Shown here piece by piece: positions 7,116 to 15,076 of a stretch of 21,110 bases of DNA. The DNA is taken from assembly GCA_937996585.1 (NCBI GenBank), contig CALKUW010000063.1, positions 1-21,110 on the forward strand, read 5' to 3'. This stretch comes from an uncultured Flavobacteriales bacterium. Lineage in GTDB: Bacteria > Bacteroidota > Bacteroidia > Flavobacteriales_D > Sanyastnellaceae. The notes under the pieces are model-generated. The model was not told the origin of the DNA. It did not search any database and saw nothing but the letters and a program-made list of their open reading frames with translations. The position numbers were made by a program, and so were the translations under genes. How positions within the stretch are numbered: position 1 is the stretch's first letter; every line of letters begins with the position of its first letter.

Positions 7116-8549
7116 ATGAGGGGGGCCATCGTTCTTGCGTTGTTGTTGGTTTCCCTCCCGGGTGCTCGGCTGTTCGGTCAACTGGGACCCTATGAGCTGC
7201 TGCCTGAGTGGGGGCAGGCAGGTTGGTCGAATCCTGCGATTTTGCATCCTTCCGGCGCTCACGTTCTCCTCGGCGGCATGTCGGGCATGCAATTCGAAGC
7301 CCTCCATTCCGGGCCGTCCTACTTGGATTTCATCGGATTGGATGGCGTTGTGAACCCCCAGGCCCTGTTGGAGCGCATGGACCCTGTCGAGTCCTTCGGA
7401 TCGCGACTGGAGGTGCCGCTGGTGTCCATGGGGTTCAAGGATGATGAACGGTTCGAGTTCCGGTTCAGGGGCCGTGTGGTAGCGGAGCAACAGCTGACTT
7501 ATGATCGGGACCTCTTCGATTTGGGTTGGCGTGGCAATGGCCATCCCGACAACATTGGACGCCCCATTGACCTTGATGGTTTCGGTATGGATGCCCAGGC
7601 GTACCTCGATTACGGTCTGAGCGTGGGCGCCATGGCTAAGGAAGACAAGCTGTGGCTGGGCTGGGGCATTCACATGCTCAACGGTATCGGGGCCTTCCAG
7701 ACGGAGCGGTTCGGCGTGTCATGGATGACGGATACGCTGGATTACAGTTGGGACATACAAGGCGAGGCGGCCTTCAATGCCGCCGGGGTCAACCTCGATT
7801 CGCTTCTGGAAGGCGGTGATGCGCTCGGTGATCTTGGCAGTGGTCTTCCGCAGACCCTTGGTTCTGGTGTGGCCTTCGATTATGGTTTCTTGTGGCGGGT
7901 GAGCCCCAAGGTGGACTTGGAGGGCGCCATCGAAGGACGGGGTGGGATGCGCTGGTTGGAATCGGTGTCCCGAAAGGAAGTACCGGCATCAGCGTTCGTC
8001 CTGCAGGGGCTTGACCTTGTTCAGGAGTGGCAATCCATGGATTCCCTGCCGCTGGATTCGCTTCCGGCGGTGCTGGAAGATTGGGCCATGAGTCTCGGAG
8101 ACTCTCTTGAGCAGGCCTTTCCTGCCGTGGATACTCCGGGCTTGGCTGCTGCATTCGATTCGCGGGTTCGAGAAACGTGGCGATTGGGCATGCGCGTGCG
8201 TCCGACGGAATTCGTGGAGGTGAGCGCGGTGGTTTACCGTCAGTACCGGTTCGGGGAAAGCATGGACGGTGGATTGCTTGGGGTGACGTACCGGCCCATC
8301 GGAAACATTGCCGTGAATGGCCAATGTCAGTACCATTCCAACCGTTGGTTGTTCGGTGGAGGGGTTTCCCTGAGGGGAGGGCCAGTGCGCCTGTCGGTTT
8401 CCGCTCGCCATATCCCAGGTTTGATATACCCTTTGGAGACGGGGCATTGGCAAGCACAGTTCGGACTGTCGTTCGAAGGGGGATACGGTCAAAAGCGGAC
8501 CAAGCGCCGAAAGAACGACCTGGGCACGGGCAAGGGCATGTGGCACTGA
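7116..8549 (+). CDS. Outer-membrane beta-barrel protein, DUF5723-like
   Basis: This 477-residue protein has a cleavable signal peptide (hydrophobic residues 4-20, ending near FGQ). Early in the mature part is the stretch WSNPAIL, typical of Bacteroidota DUF5723/PorV-like barrels. Many short amphipathic strands follow with aromatic and Gly-rich turns: FEFRFRGRVVAEQQ, YGFLWRVSPKVDLEGAIEGRGG, VEVSAVVYRQYRFGESMDGGLLGVTYRP. Near the end come WLFGGGVSLRGGPVRLSVSARH and a final FGLSFEGGYG strand. The C-terminal tail is very basic (KRTKRRK), which is odd for a barrel. It begins one base after the lipoprotein stop. The assignment to DUF5723 is by eye. The function is unknown; outer-membrane location is inferred. 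Confidence 0.72.
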   Translation: MRGAIVLALLLVSLPGARLFGQLGPYELLPEWGQAGWSNPAILHPSGAHVLLGGMSGMQFEALHSGPSYLDFIGLDGVVNPQALLERMDPVESFGSRLEVPLVSMGFKDDERFEFRFRGRVVAEQQLTYDRDLFDLGWRGNGHPDNIGRPIDLDGFGMDAQAYLDYGLSVGAMAKEDKLWLGWGIHMLNGIGAFQTERFGVSWMTDTLDYSWDIQGEAAFNAAGVNLDSLLEGGDALGDLGSGLPQTLGSGVAFDYGFLWRVSPKVDLEGAIEGRGGMRWLESVSRKEVPASAFVLQGLDLVQEWQSMDSLPLDSLPAVLEDWAMSLGDSLEQAFPAVDTPGLAAAFDSRVRETWRLGMRVRPTEFVEVSAVVYRQYRFGESMDGGLLGVTYRPIGNIAVNGQCQYHSNRWLFGGGVSLRGGPVRLSVSARHIPGLIYPLETGHWQAQFGLSFEGGYGQKRTKRRKNDLGTGKGMWH

Positions 8550-8570
8550 GTACCCCGTGCATATGCGGGA

Positions 8571-9245
8571 TCAGTGGCTGAGGAAGTCTTCGTAGCCGAT
8601 GCCCCGAACGAATTGGACGAAGCTGAAGGATTCCAGGTCGAAGTGCACACCATTCCATCCTGCTGCAATGGCGCCAGCAACATTGGCCTTGGTGTCATCG
8701 ATGAGGACCGTACGATCGGGGTTGAGGTTGAATTCCCTTGTGATCTGTTCGTAGGTGTGAAATTCGGGCTTGCGCTGTCCGAGCCTATGGCTGTAGATGA
8801 TCTGCCGGAAAGCCTCCGCGAAGCTGCGGCCCTTGGAACGGAGAATATCCTGCTCGAAGTGGCTGGCGTGGATGGCGTTGGTGTTGCTGAACAACAGGAC
8901 GTCGAAATGCCGGGCGAGTGATTGAACCCAAGGCAAAGCCTCAGGCCTCAATCCGATGAGCAGGGCGTTCCAGGCGTTCCGCACCTGTGTTTCAGTGGTG
9001 CCTGGTCTGCATCGCCTAAGGAGGTGTTCCACAAACGCCGTCTCTGTGATTTCGCCACGTTCCAAGCGGTCGAAGATTTCCGATTGTGAGCCGTGGCGGA
9101 ATTCCAGATAGAAGTCGCGCAATCCGAGTTCGGCAAAGGCCTCTGCGGTTCGGTGGTGATCAATTTCGTAGAGCACGCCTCCGAAATCGAGGACTACGTG
9201 GTCGATGTTGTGCCAATCAAGGGGAAAGAGGACGGCAGTTGGCAT
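8571..9245 (-). CDS. HAD-superfamily (subfamily IA) hydrolase
   Basis: This 224-residue enzyme has all four HAD motifs. Motif I is DFGGV with nucleophile Asp20, motif II SNT with Ser120, motif III Lys159 in QRKPE, and motif IV the acid pair Asp183-Asp184 in LIDDTKAN. An alpha-helical cap lies between motifs I and II. The second motif-I Asp, the usual acid/base, is Gly22; the same replacement is seen in YihX-type sugar-phosphate phosphatases (DLGNV), which suggests a phosphatase of that branch, though the substrate cannot be read from sequence. It starts 8 bases after the HU-SPOR gene stop and is probably its operon partner. It converges with the DUF5723 gene, leaving a 21-base gap with only a weak 4-bp hairpin. 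Confidence 0.88.
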   Translation of the reverse strand: MPTAVLFPLDWHNIDHVVLDFGGVLYEIDHHRTAEAFAELGLRDFYLEFRHGSQSEIFDRLERGEITETAFVEHLLRRCRPGTTETQVRNAWNALLIGLRPEALPWVQSLARHFDVLLFSNTNAIHASHFEQDILRSKGRSFAEAFRQIIYSHRLGQRKPEFHTYEQITREFNLNPDRTVLIDDTKANVAGAIAAGWNGVHFDLESFSFVQFVRGIGYEDFLSH

Positions 9246-9253
9246 GCGGTCCT

Positions 9254-10282
9254 TCAGTTTTTGAGGATCCAGGCCTGTTCGATGCCGTGGTGGAGTTTCA
9301 GGCCCTGGCGGAAATCGGCTGCGCGTCGGGCGTCATTGAAGCAACCGGCTGAGACGCGATGGTTGCCGGAGGGGCCGGGCAGAATGGAAGTGGCATAACC
9401 CAGTGATTCGAATCGGCGGGCCAGGGTGGCGGCCCGATCCATGGCGCTGAATGTGCCGGCGATCACGTGGTGGGTGCAGCCCGAAGCCATGCCCGATGGT
9501 TCGGGAATGGGCATCATTTCTTCGGTTGCCGCTCGCGGCTCAATGTCAGGTGCGCTGGGGTCGATGAAGTCCAAACCGGCGTTGGCTTCTTCCGGGAAAC
9601 GGATGTCCTCTCCTTCAATGCGAGGGATGTAGCTGCTGGAGCTGGTGGCATCGGAGGGGAACAGGTCGAATGTCGCGGTATCGTTGTTGTGCCACCAGAA
9701 GGATCCGACGAGCAGGACCGGCAACAGCACGGCAGCGACGCGCAACAGCGGAGTGAAATCCCGCTGGATTGCCGGTTGCGTTGGCGACTCATCATTTTCT
9801 TCAGGGATGGAGGGCGCTTCGGTCGGTTTCCCTGACTCGGTCGCTGTGCGGTCCAACCAGGGGATACGCCCAAGTCCCGGAGGGGCATAGCGCTCGTCGA
9901 TCCTCGCTTCAGGGGCAAAGGCGGTGCGTCCATGTTCCGTCAGGTAGAGTCTGCCGAGCCCTGGAATGTCTTGGGTGATTCCAGACTGAATGGCTTGCTT
10001 GATGGCTTCTACTTCACGGTTGATCAGGGCGGCGGCAGCTTCATTGGAACATCCCGTGGCCCGACGGATTTCCTGTTCGAGCAAGCCGTCCCGTACCGTC
10101 AGCTTGGGATTGAATGCCACGTTCCTTCCCGGGGGTACCCATTCTCCCTTGTCACCATCGTACCGGGCGGGCACCGGATGGGCCACGAACCCGCCGAAAT
10201 CCGGAACCACCAGACAGTCGTGGTCGTGGAGCAGCAGAGGCAGCGCCTGTATCAGAAAATCGGTATGTGCGGGAGATTGCAT
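9254..10282 (-). CDS. HU-CCDC81 and SPOR domain membrane protein
   Basis: This 342-residue protein has two N-terminal HU-like CCDC81-type domains (about 1-60 and 60-130; note VVPDFGGFVA, NPKLTVRDGLLE and IPGLGRLYL). A Pro- and Glu-rich linker follows, then one membrane span at about 177-197 (LRVAAVLLPVLLVGSFWW), an acidic low-complexity segment and a SPOR domain at about 270-342. SPOR domains bind denuded glycan strands of peptidoglycan, often at division sites. HU-CCDC81 is related to DNA-binding HU proteins. The order places HU in the cytoplasm and SPOR in the periplasm, so the protein could link an internal ligand (nucleoid or protein filament) to the cell wall; this role is inferred. Cys269 and Cys314 in SPOR could form a disulfide. 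This architecture is characteristic of Bacteroidota. Confidence 0.88.
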   Translation of the reverse strand: MQSPAHTDFLIQALPLLLHDHDCLVVPDFGGFVAHPVPARYDGDKGEWVPPGRNVAFNPKLTVRDGLLEQEIRRATGCSNEAAAALINREVEAIKQAIQSGITQDIPGLGRLYLTEHGRTAFAPEARIDERYAPPGLGRIPWLDRTATESGKPTEAPSIPEENDESPTQPAIQRDFTPLLRVAAVLLPVLLVGSFWWHNNDTATFDLFPSDATSSSSYIPRIEGEDIRFPEEANAGLDFIDPSAPDIEPRAATEEMMPIPEPSGMASGCTHHVIAGTFSAMDRAATLARRFESLGYATSILPGPSGNHRVSAGCFNDARRAADFRQGLKLHHGIEQAWILKN

Positions 10283-10298
10283 GGAGGTTGTCCGAAGC

Positions 10299-10331
10299 CG
10301 AAAATAGGATGAATGTGGTTGGCGGCTTCAA
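10299..10331 (-). promoter_or_regulatory. Candidate promoter of the HU-SPOR / HAD unit
   Basis: Minus strand: TTG at 10331-10329, a 22-base spacer, then TATTTTCG at 10306-10299, one mismatch from the Bacteroidota -7 consensus TAnnTTTG. The expected leader before the ATG at 10282 is about ten bases. The rest of the 71-base gap after kdsB holds nothing else I can name. Confidence 0.4.
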
Positions 10332-10353
10332 TCAAAGCCTGTGATTGCCTGTG

Positions 10354-11079
10354 TCAACGTGTTTGGGCAGCGTGCCATTGGCGCACGCGCTCCAGGTCGG
10401 AAGCGGTATCCACAGCGCCTGGCCCGTGGTTGTCTTCGACTCGGACGATACCCATATCGAGGCCGGCTTCGAGCCACCTGAGCTGCTCCAGCCGCTCGGC
10501 TTTTTCCAGGGTTCCGGTGGGCAGTGAGGCGCATTGCCCGATGACCTTCGGTGCGAATCCATACAGGCCGATGTGGATGTGGAAGGGCCCACCGTGGGGA
10601 ATGGGGGAGCGGGAGAAATAGAGGCTGCGTCCGTTCTGGCTTGCAGCGGCCTTCACCCGGTTTTCGGAAGTGACTTCATCGGTTTCAGCAGGGCGCATGG
10701 CAGTGACGATGTCCCAGCGGTCCGCCCGCATGGCTGCGCAGATCAGGGACAGGTGCTCCGGGTCCGGAAAGGGTTCGTCGCCCTGAAGGTTCAAGATGGC
10801 ATGGTCTTGTGCCTCGGGCCATTGTTGCCAGGCTTCATGGCAGCGGTCCGTTCCCGTGGCATGTTCGGATGAGGTCATGATGGCGACGCCCCCGGCGGAC
10901 TGCACGGCAGTGGCAATGTCCGGATGGTCCGTGGCCACGCGGACACCGTCTATGTCCGGATGCCTGCTTGCTGCGCGCCATGCGTGCACCACCATGGGTT
11001 CTCCACCGATGTCGGCCAGGGGTTTGCCCGGTAGCCGGGTGGAGGCCATGCGCGCCGGTATGATCGCTGATATCCTCAC
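10354..11079 (-). CDS. kdsB: 3-deoxy-manno-octulosonate cytidylyltransferase (CMP-Kdo synthetase)
   Basis: KdsB activates Kdo with CTP to give CMP-Kdo for the inner core of lipopolysaccharide; it is cytoplasmic and Mg-dependent. The nucleotidyltransferase signature IIPARMASTRLPGKPL (residues 6-21), GTDR (76-79), LNLQGDEP with Asp101, YFSRSPIP and a final VDTASDLE with Asp224 are all present. These two Asp are the expected metal ligands. The start is set at GTG 11079, which overlaps the stop of the upstream TonB receptor gene as GTGA and yields MRISAIIPARMAS, the usual N-terminus. An in-frame ATG at 11106 would add nine atypical residues. At 241 residues the length is normal. Its presence shows the organism makes a Kdo-containing LPS. 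Confidence 0.94.
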   Translation of the reverse strand: MRISAIIPARMASTRLPGKPLADIGGEPMVVHAWRAASRHPDIDGVRVATDHPDIATAVQSAGGVAIMTSSEHATGTDRCHEAWQQWPEAQDHAILNLQGDEPFPDPEHLSLICAAMRADRWDIVTAMRPAETDEVTSENRVKAAASQNGRSLYFSRSPIPHGGPFHIHIGLYGFAPKVIGQCASLPTGTLEKAERLEQLRWLEAGLDMGIVRVEDNHGPGAVDTASDLERVRQWHAAQTR

Positions 11080-13481
11080 GGGGTAAAGGTGTAGCGGACC
11101 ATCCACAGCCTGTTGGCTTCTGCCGCCAGGGGCCGCAGGGCGTAGTTGAGGTTGGCGGCATTGCGCACGATGAGTTCCAAGTGGTGCCGGTCATTGAACT
11201 TCCTTCCCACCTGCACATCGTGCAGCCACTGGGCTTCGGGCCGTTCCTCGAGCCAATCGATCAGGCCGTATTGCAGCAGGCCGAGTTCTTCGATGTCGAG
11301 GAAGGCCTTGTCGATGTTCTGTATGGTGGTGTTGCGGGCGGCATTCCACCCCAGCGTCCAACCCGCTTCGTGCTGCAGGCTCAGGTTGGCCCGGAAGGTG
11401 TTGCGGATGCGGTACTTGAGGGTGTGACCGGTGGTGTCCGAGCTTGTGGAGACATAGCTGACCCCCCCGGAAATGGTGGGGAATTCGGCATACACGGAAT
11501 CGGGCGTCAGGCTGATGGGATCGAGCAGGGTCTGACCGACGAGCCATTGGACGGTCCAGGGCCCCACCGCCCCCTGGCCCATGGTGCTCCACTCTAGGCC
11601 GGTGACCCTCGCCTGCCCGGTATTGATGCTTCGAAATCCGAGATCGAGCAGTCCATTCCCGGTTGTGCCCCACACGCCGAAGGTGTACTCGATGAAATCT
11701 TCGAAGTCCTGTTGAAAGACGGCAACGTCGAGGAAGCCTTTCCATTGTCCATCTGCTCCGAATCGGAACCCCTGCTTGATGCCGACCTCCATATTGGTGG
11801 AGGATTCCGGCTGGATGTCGAGGGAGGGGAAGACGTTGATGCCTCCCACCTCGGTGCGGATGAACTTTTCGGCAATGCTCGGAAACCGGAAGCCCTGCCC
11901 CATGCTCGCACGGAGGTACGATGCCTGGCCGAAGCGGTAGTTCAGTCCGGTTCGGAAAACGGGGCGTCCCACGGATACGCTGTCGAGGATGAACTGCTCG
12001 TAGCGTCCGCCGACCGTGACATGCAGCCGTTCATGAGGTTGGATTTCCATCTGGAGGTATCCGGCCACGTTGGCCGCGTCATGGATGGAGTCTCCCGTGC
12101 CGGCGGCGTACAATTCGGCGATGCTCCGCGTCCGCTGCGCGTAGATGCCGCCCGTGGCGTTCCACTGCTCCCCGCGGTATTGCGACCGGGCCTCGCCCTG
12201 CCACGTGCTCGACGCGTTGCCCTGACCGTTGTCATTGTCGTTGATGAGGCGGAGGAACCGGCCCTGAATGCGGTGGTTCCATGCGCCGTTGGCGCGTTCG
12301 AAATGGGGATCGACGGTCACCATGCGTTGGATGGTGCGGGTATCGGCTCCGGGCGTGGCGGCATAGAAACCGGTGTCCGCGTCGCGCCAGATGAGGGTGC
12401 CGACGCTTTCGCCTGTAATGGCATTCGCACGCAGGCCATAGCCCCACCCTCCGTTTCTCGGAGCGTGCTGCCAGGCGCCATTGACGCGCCATTGCCGCTC
12501 GGCATCGTAGTGGTCGACGGTGAAGGGGTTGTAAGGCCGGTCGTAGGGTTGCCCTGTGGTGGCGTCGATCTGGGGGCCCTTGTGGCCATCGCTGCCCAAC
12601 CACTGGCCGCCGAAGGAGATGCCGTCGCCGTTTTCCAATCGTCGGGTGTGAAGCCAGGATGTGCTGCTCTGCATGAGGGGGCGGCTCCAGTATTGCCGGC
12701 CGTTGCCGGGATTGCTGAAAACCCCGTGTTGCACCGTGACGCGCGTGAGCGGTTCGGGGTCCGGGAAGGCGGTACGGAATTGGATGACCCCGCTCAGGGC
12801 GGAGGATCCGTACAAGACGCTGCTGGCCCCCTTGACCACCTCCACCTGCTCCAGGTTCTCAAGCGGCAGGAAGCCCCAAGTGGGGCGGCCCGCATCGCCG
12901 CTCAGGACAGGCAATCCGTCGAGGAGCACGGCGACGCGCGACCCGGCGCCGAAGCTGTATCCGCTGCCGCCGCGGATCTGGGGCTCGCTGTCGACGATGG
13001 TGACACCGGGGGTGCGCGAAAGGGTCTGGTCCGCGCTGGTTGGGGCGCCCTGGTTGACCAGTTCGGGAGGCAGGACATCGATTGAAACGCTCACTTCGCC
13101 GAGGTCCTGTTCGTACCGACCGGCGGAGATAACCGCCGTCCCGATTTTGGCCACGTCGGGCTCGAGGGCGATGTCGAGGCGTTGCTCTCCGGTCCACGGT
13201 TCCAGCGTGCGGGTCCATTCGATGTAGCCGACGTACCGAACCCTCAGGGCGAGGGCGCCGTTGTTGGAGGGTATCCTGAAGTGGCCGTCCACGTCGGAGA
13301 GTGCGCTGGCCTGACCGAGCAGGATGGCCGCTCCCGGCAGTGGTCCGCCAGTGGCGGCATCGGTGACGGTGCCGAACAGAACCGGGGTGTCCTGGGCGCG
13401 GATTGCAGCAGTGGGCAGGAGCAGCATTGCGATCAGCCACAAGGCGTGGATCCGGGGAGGCAGCAGCGTTGGTGAATGCAT
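11076..13481 (-). CDS. TonB-dependent outer-membrane receptor
   Basis: This 801-residue receptor has a signal peptide (ending near AAIRAQ). A carboxypeptidase-regulatory-like domain follows (GTVTDAATGGPLPGA ... DGHFRIP, about 35-115), then the plug domain (PGVTIVDSEPQIRGGSGYSF; VEVVKGASSVLYGSSALSG) and a long beta-barrel ending in RLWMVRYTFTP with a terminal aromatic. These proteins import large ligands (siderophores, cobalamin, oligosaccharides) using TonB energy. The ligand is not evident, and no SusD or binding-lipoprotein gene is adjacent, which speaks against a polysaccharide-utilisation type. ATG 13481 is chosen; the open frame extends to 13616 but that part would overlap dprA and precedes the signal peptide. 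The gene shares the GTGA overlap with kdsB downstream. Confidence 0.92.
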   Translation of the reverse strand: MHSPTLLPPRIHALWLIAMLLLPTAAIRAQDTPVLFGTVTDAATGGPLPGAAILLGQASALSDVDGHFRIPSNNGALALRVRYVGYIEWTRTLEPWTGEQRLDIALEPDVAKIGTAVISAGRYEQDLGEVSVSIDVLPPELVNQGAPTSADQTLSRTPGVTIVDSEPQIRGGSGYSFGAGSRVAVLLDGLPVLSGDAGRPTWGFLPLENLEQVEVVKGASSVLYGSSALSGVIQFRTAFPDPEPLTRVTVQHGVFSNPGNGRQYWSRPLMQSSTSWLHTRRLENGDGISFGGQWLGSDGHKGPQIDATTGQPYDRPYNPFTVDHYDAERQWRVNGAWQHAPRNGGWGYGLRANAITGESVGTLIWRDADTGFYAATPGADTRTIQRMVTVDPHFERANGAWNHRIQGRFLRLINDNDNGQGNASSTWQGEARSQYRGEQWNATGGIYAQRTRSIAELYAAGTGDSIHDAANVAGYLQMEIQPHERLHVTVGGRYEQFILDSVSVGRPVFRTGLNYRFGQASYLRASMGQGFRFPSIAEKFIRTEVGGINVFPSLDIQPESSTNMEVGIKQGFRFGADGQWKGFLDVAVFQQDFEDFIEYTFGVWGTTGNGLLDLGFRSINTGQARVTGLEWSTMGQGAVGPWTVQWLVGQTLLDPISLTPDSVYAEFPTISGGVSYVSTSSDTTGHTLKYRIRNTFRANLSLQHEAGWTLGWNAARNTTIQNIDKAFLDIEELGLLQYGLIDWLEERPEAQWLHDVQVGRKFNDRHHLELIVRNAANLNYALRPLAAEANRLWMVRYTFTP

Positions 13482-13503
13482 GGAGACCGTGGGTGGGATT
13501 TCC

Positions 13504-13511
13504 CGAATGTA
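13504..13511 (-). promoter_or_regulatory. Candidate -7 promoter element for the TonB receptor / kdsB unit
   Basis: The minus strand reads TACATTCG, one mismatch from TAnnTTTG, 22 bases upstream of the ATG at 13481. A TTC lies 20 bases further upstream in place of the usual TTG. This is the divergent region shared with dprA; on the plus strand only a weak AATTTG occurs before the dprA start. Confidence 0.3.
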
Positions 13512-13575
13512 AACCGAACCCGGACGATGGCGAAGTGCCGGTCCGTAGCGGTGGTGTTCCGCCCAATTTGCCGCC

Positions 13576-14682
13576 ATGGCTTCAGGCGGATTCAAGGACC
13601 CCCTCATCGGATGCATTCATGGTGATACGGAGGAATGGTTGTACGACTGGCTGACAGCGAAACAATTGCCGCGATTCAACGGACGGGGCGTGTTGCGCGT
13701 GGTGCGCGAGGTGGGCCTGCGCGCATGGCTGGCCGGATTCTCGCCATCCATGCTTCAGCCGGCGAGGGAACGGGCCTTGGCACTGCGCGACCGTATGCGC
13801 AGCGAGGGCGTCAAGGCATTGGTGTTGGGCCGGGTTGGCTATCCGCACCTTTTGTCCCAGGTGCCCGATGCGCCGTGGGTGCTGTTCGTGAAGGGGGATG
13901 AATCCAGCCTTTCGGCCCGGAGGCCGGTTTCCATCGTAGGTACCCGCAAGGCATCATCCGTGGGGCTGGGTGGGGTCGCTTCCCTGTTTGACGGAATGGA
14001 TGGCGTGCAGTGGACCATGGTCAGTGGGATGGCGGACGGCGTCGATGCATCGGCCCACCGGCACGCCTTGGATCGGGGCGTGCCTACGGTGGCTTGCTTG
14101 GCCCATGGCCTGCATGCAATCCATCCCCGCACCAATGTGCGACTGGCCCACCGCATCCTCGAGGAGGGCGGTTGCTGGGTATCGGAGTATTTGTGGGGTC
14201 AGCCGCCCTCCAAATACACCTTCCCGGCACGGAACAGAATCATTGCCGGGTTGGTGCAGGCAGTGGTGGTCGTGGAATCAGGCGATCCGGGTGGTAGCCT
14301 CATCACGGCACGTTTGGCACAGGACTATGACCGTCGGGTTTTTGCGCTCTCGCCGGCTTGGTGCTCCGTGGCGATGAAGGGCAACGCCAGGCTCATCAGG
14401 GAGCAGGTGGCGGAATTGCTCCATGCGCCTGAGGACCTTCCCGAAGCCATGGGGTGGCGCGAGGCGCGGTTGGATGCAGCAGGTATTGAAAGGGCATTCG
14501 ATTCCGAGGCGTCGGAGAGGTTGTTCGAGGCCTTGAATCCCTACCGGGCTGAGGCCTTTGACACCCTTGTGGAAAGGCTGGAGGAGGAGGCGCATTCGCT
14601 GCGTAAGCGATTGCTTGAAGCGGAGTTGGAAGGGTGGGTCAGATGCTGGCCTGGTGACCGGTTCACGCGGACCATCAGGTAA
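13576..14682 (+). CDS. dprA: DNA-processing protein DprA (Smf), RecA loader for natural transformation
   Basis: This 368-residue protein has the DprA Rossmann core: SIVGTRKASSVG (119-130), VSGMADGVDASAHRHAL (149-165), HPRTNVRLAHRILEEGG, SEYLWG, FPARNRIIAGL (216-226), VVVVES and SLITARLAQDYDR. These form the single-stranded DNA-binding core that protects incoming DNA and loads RecA. The conserved glycine-asparagine segment is slightly divergent (KGNARLIREQVAEL instead of the usual GCNRLIxEGA). The C-terminal residues resemble the winged-helix (DML1-like) domain, ending LLEAELEGWVRCWPGDRF. The N-terminal helical part is normal. The start at ATG 13576 is the first after the divergent promoter region. 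It converges on the Hpt gene. Confidence 0.93.
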   Translation: MASGGFKDPLIGCIHGDTEEWLYDWLTAKQLPRFNGRGVLRVVREVGLRAWLAGFSPSMLQPARERALALRDRMRSEGVKALVLGRVGYPHLLSQVPDAPWVLFVKGDESSLSARRPVSIVGTRKASSVGLGGVASLFDGMDGVQWTMVSGMADGVDASAHRHALDRGVPTVACLAHGLHAIHPRTNVRLAHRILEEGGCWVSEYLWGQPPSKYTFPARNRIIAGLVQAVVVVESGDPGGSLITARLAQDYDRRVFALSPAWCSVAMKGNARLIREQVAELLHAPEDLPEAMGWREARLDAAGIERAFDSEASERLFEALNPYRAEAFDTLVERLEEEAHSLRKRLLEAELEGWVRCWPGDRFTRTIR

Positions 14683-14696
14683 TGCCTTCAGATGGT
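14671..14696. other. Weak inverted repeat between convergent dprA and Hpt genes
   Basis: ACCATC (14671-14676) and GATGGT (14691-14696) can pair around a 14-base loop, with a possible inner AGG/CCT pairing. It overlaps the dprA stop and lies just before the end of the convergent Hpt gene. It lacks a T run, so a terminator role is only possible. Confidence 0.25.
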
Positions 14697-14705
14697 GAAC
14701 AATCC

Positions 14706-15050
14706 TCAGAGGGAGTTCATGATGCCTTCGATGTCTACCATGCAGGACATGCATTCGGCACTGAGCTTGTCGACTTTGACCTTGATGTCATCCATCGGAC
14801 AAAGCTCCTTGCTCATGGCTTCGAGTTCCTTGAAGTCCTCGTAAGCCTGCTTGTATCCGATGGCACCGGCAGCACTCTTGAGTTTGTGCGCGTAGAAGGA
14901 GACCTGTTCGTGGCTCCCTTTGTTCATGCTTTCCGCCAGGGCACTCATGTCCTCTGGGGTGTTGCGGATGAAGATCTGCAGCACTTGGCGCAGGAATGCG
15001 GGGTCGTCCCCTACAATGCGCTTCAGGTATTCTAGATCAAGCACGGCCAT
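14706..15050 (-). CDS. Stand-alone histidine phosphotransfer (Hpt) protein
   Basis: This 114-residue protein is a single Hpt four-helix bundle. The phospho-accepting motif is AHKLKSAAGAIG with His55, preceded by helices typical of the family (DPAFLRQVLQIFIRNTPEDM). Hpt proteins pass phosphate between receiver domains of hybrid kinases and response regulators. No kinase or receiver is next to it, so its partners are elsewhere. Three Cys lie in the C-terminal helix region (84, 100, 103), with 100 and 103 as a CxxC pair, which is unusual in an Hpt and could bind metal or respond to redox state; this is only a suggestion. It follows rseP with a 26-base gap and is probably co-transcribed with it. 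Confidence 0.88.
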   Translation of the reverse strand: MAVLDLEYLKRIVGDDPAFLRQVLQIFIRNTPEDMSALAESMNKGSHEQVSFYAHKLKSAAGAIGYKQAYEDFKELEAMSKELCPMDDIKVKVDKLSAECMSCMVDIEGIMNSL

Positions 15051-15076
15051 GATGCAATATCGTCATTTACTGTGGT

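Noticed and set aside
8554..8569. CCCG...CGGG inverted repeat between DUF5723 and HAD genes
   Set aside because: Only 4 bp of stem and no T run, too weak to call a terminator.
11712..13085. 457-codon plus-strand open frame inside the TonB receptor gene
   Set aside because: Shadow frame; the minus-strand receptor has signal peptide, plug and barrel features.
13482..13616. 45-codon N-terminal extension of the TonB receptor
   Set aside because: It would overlap dprA and place the signal peptide in the middle of the protein. ATG 13481 gives a normal signal.
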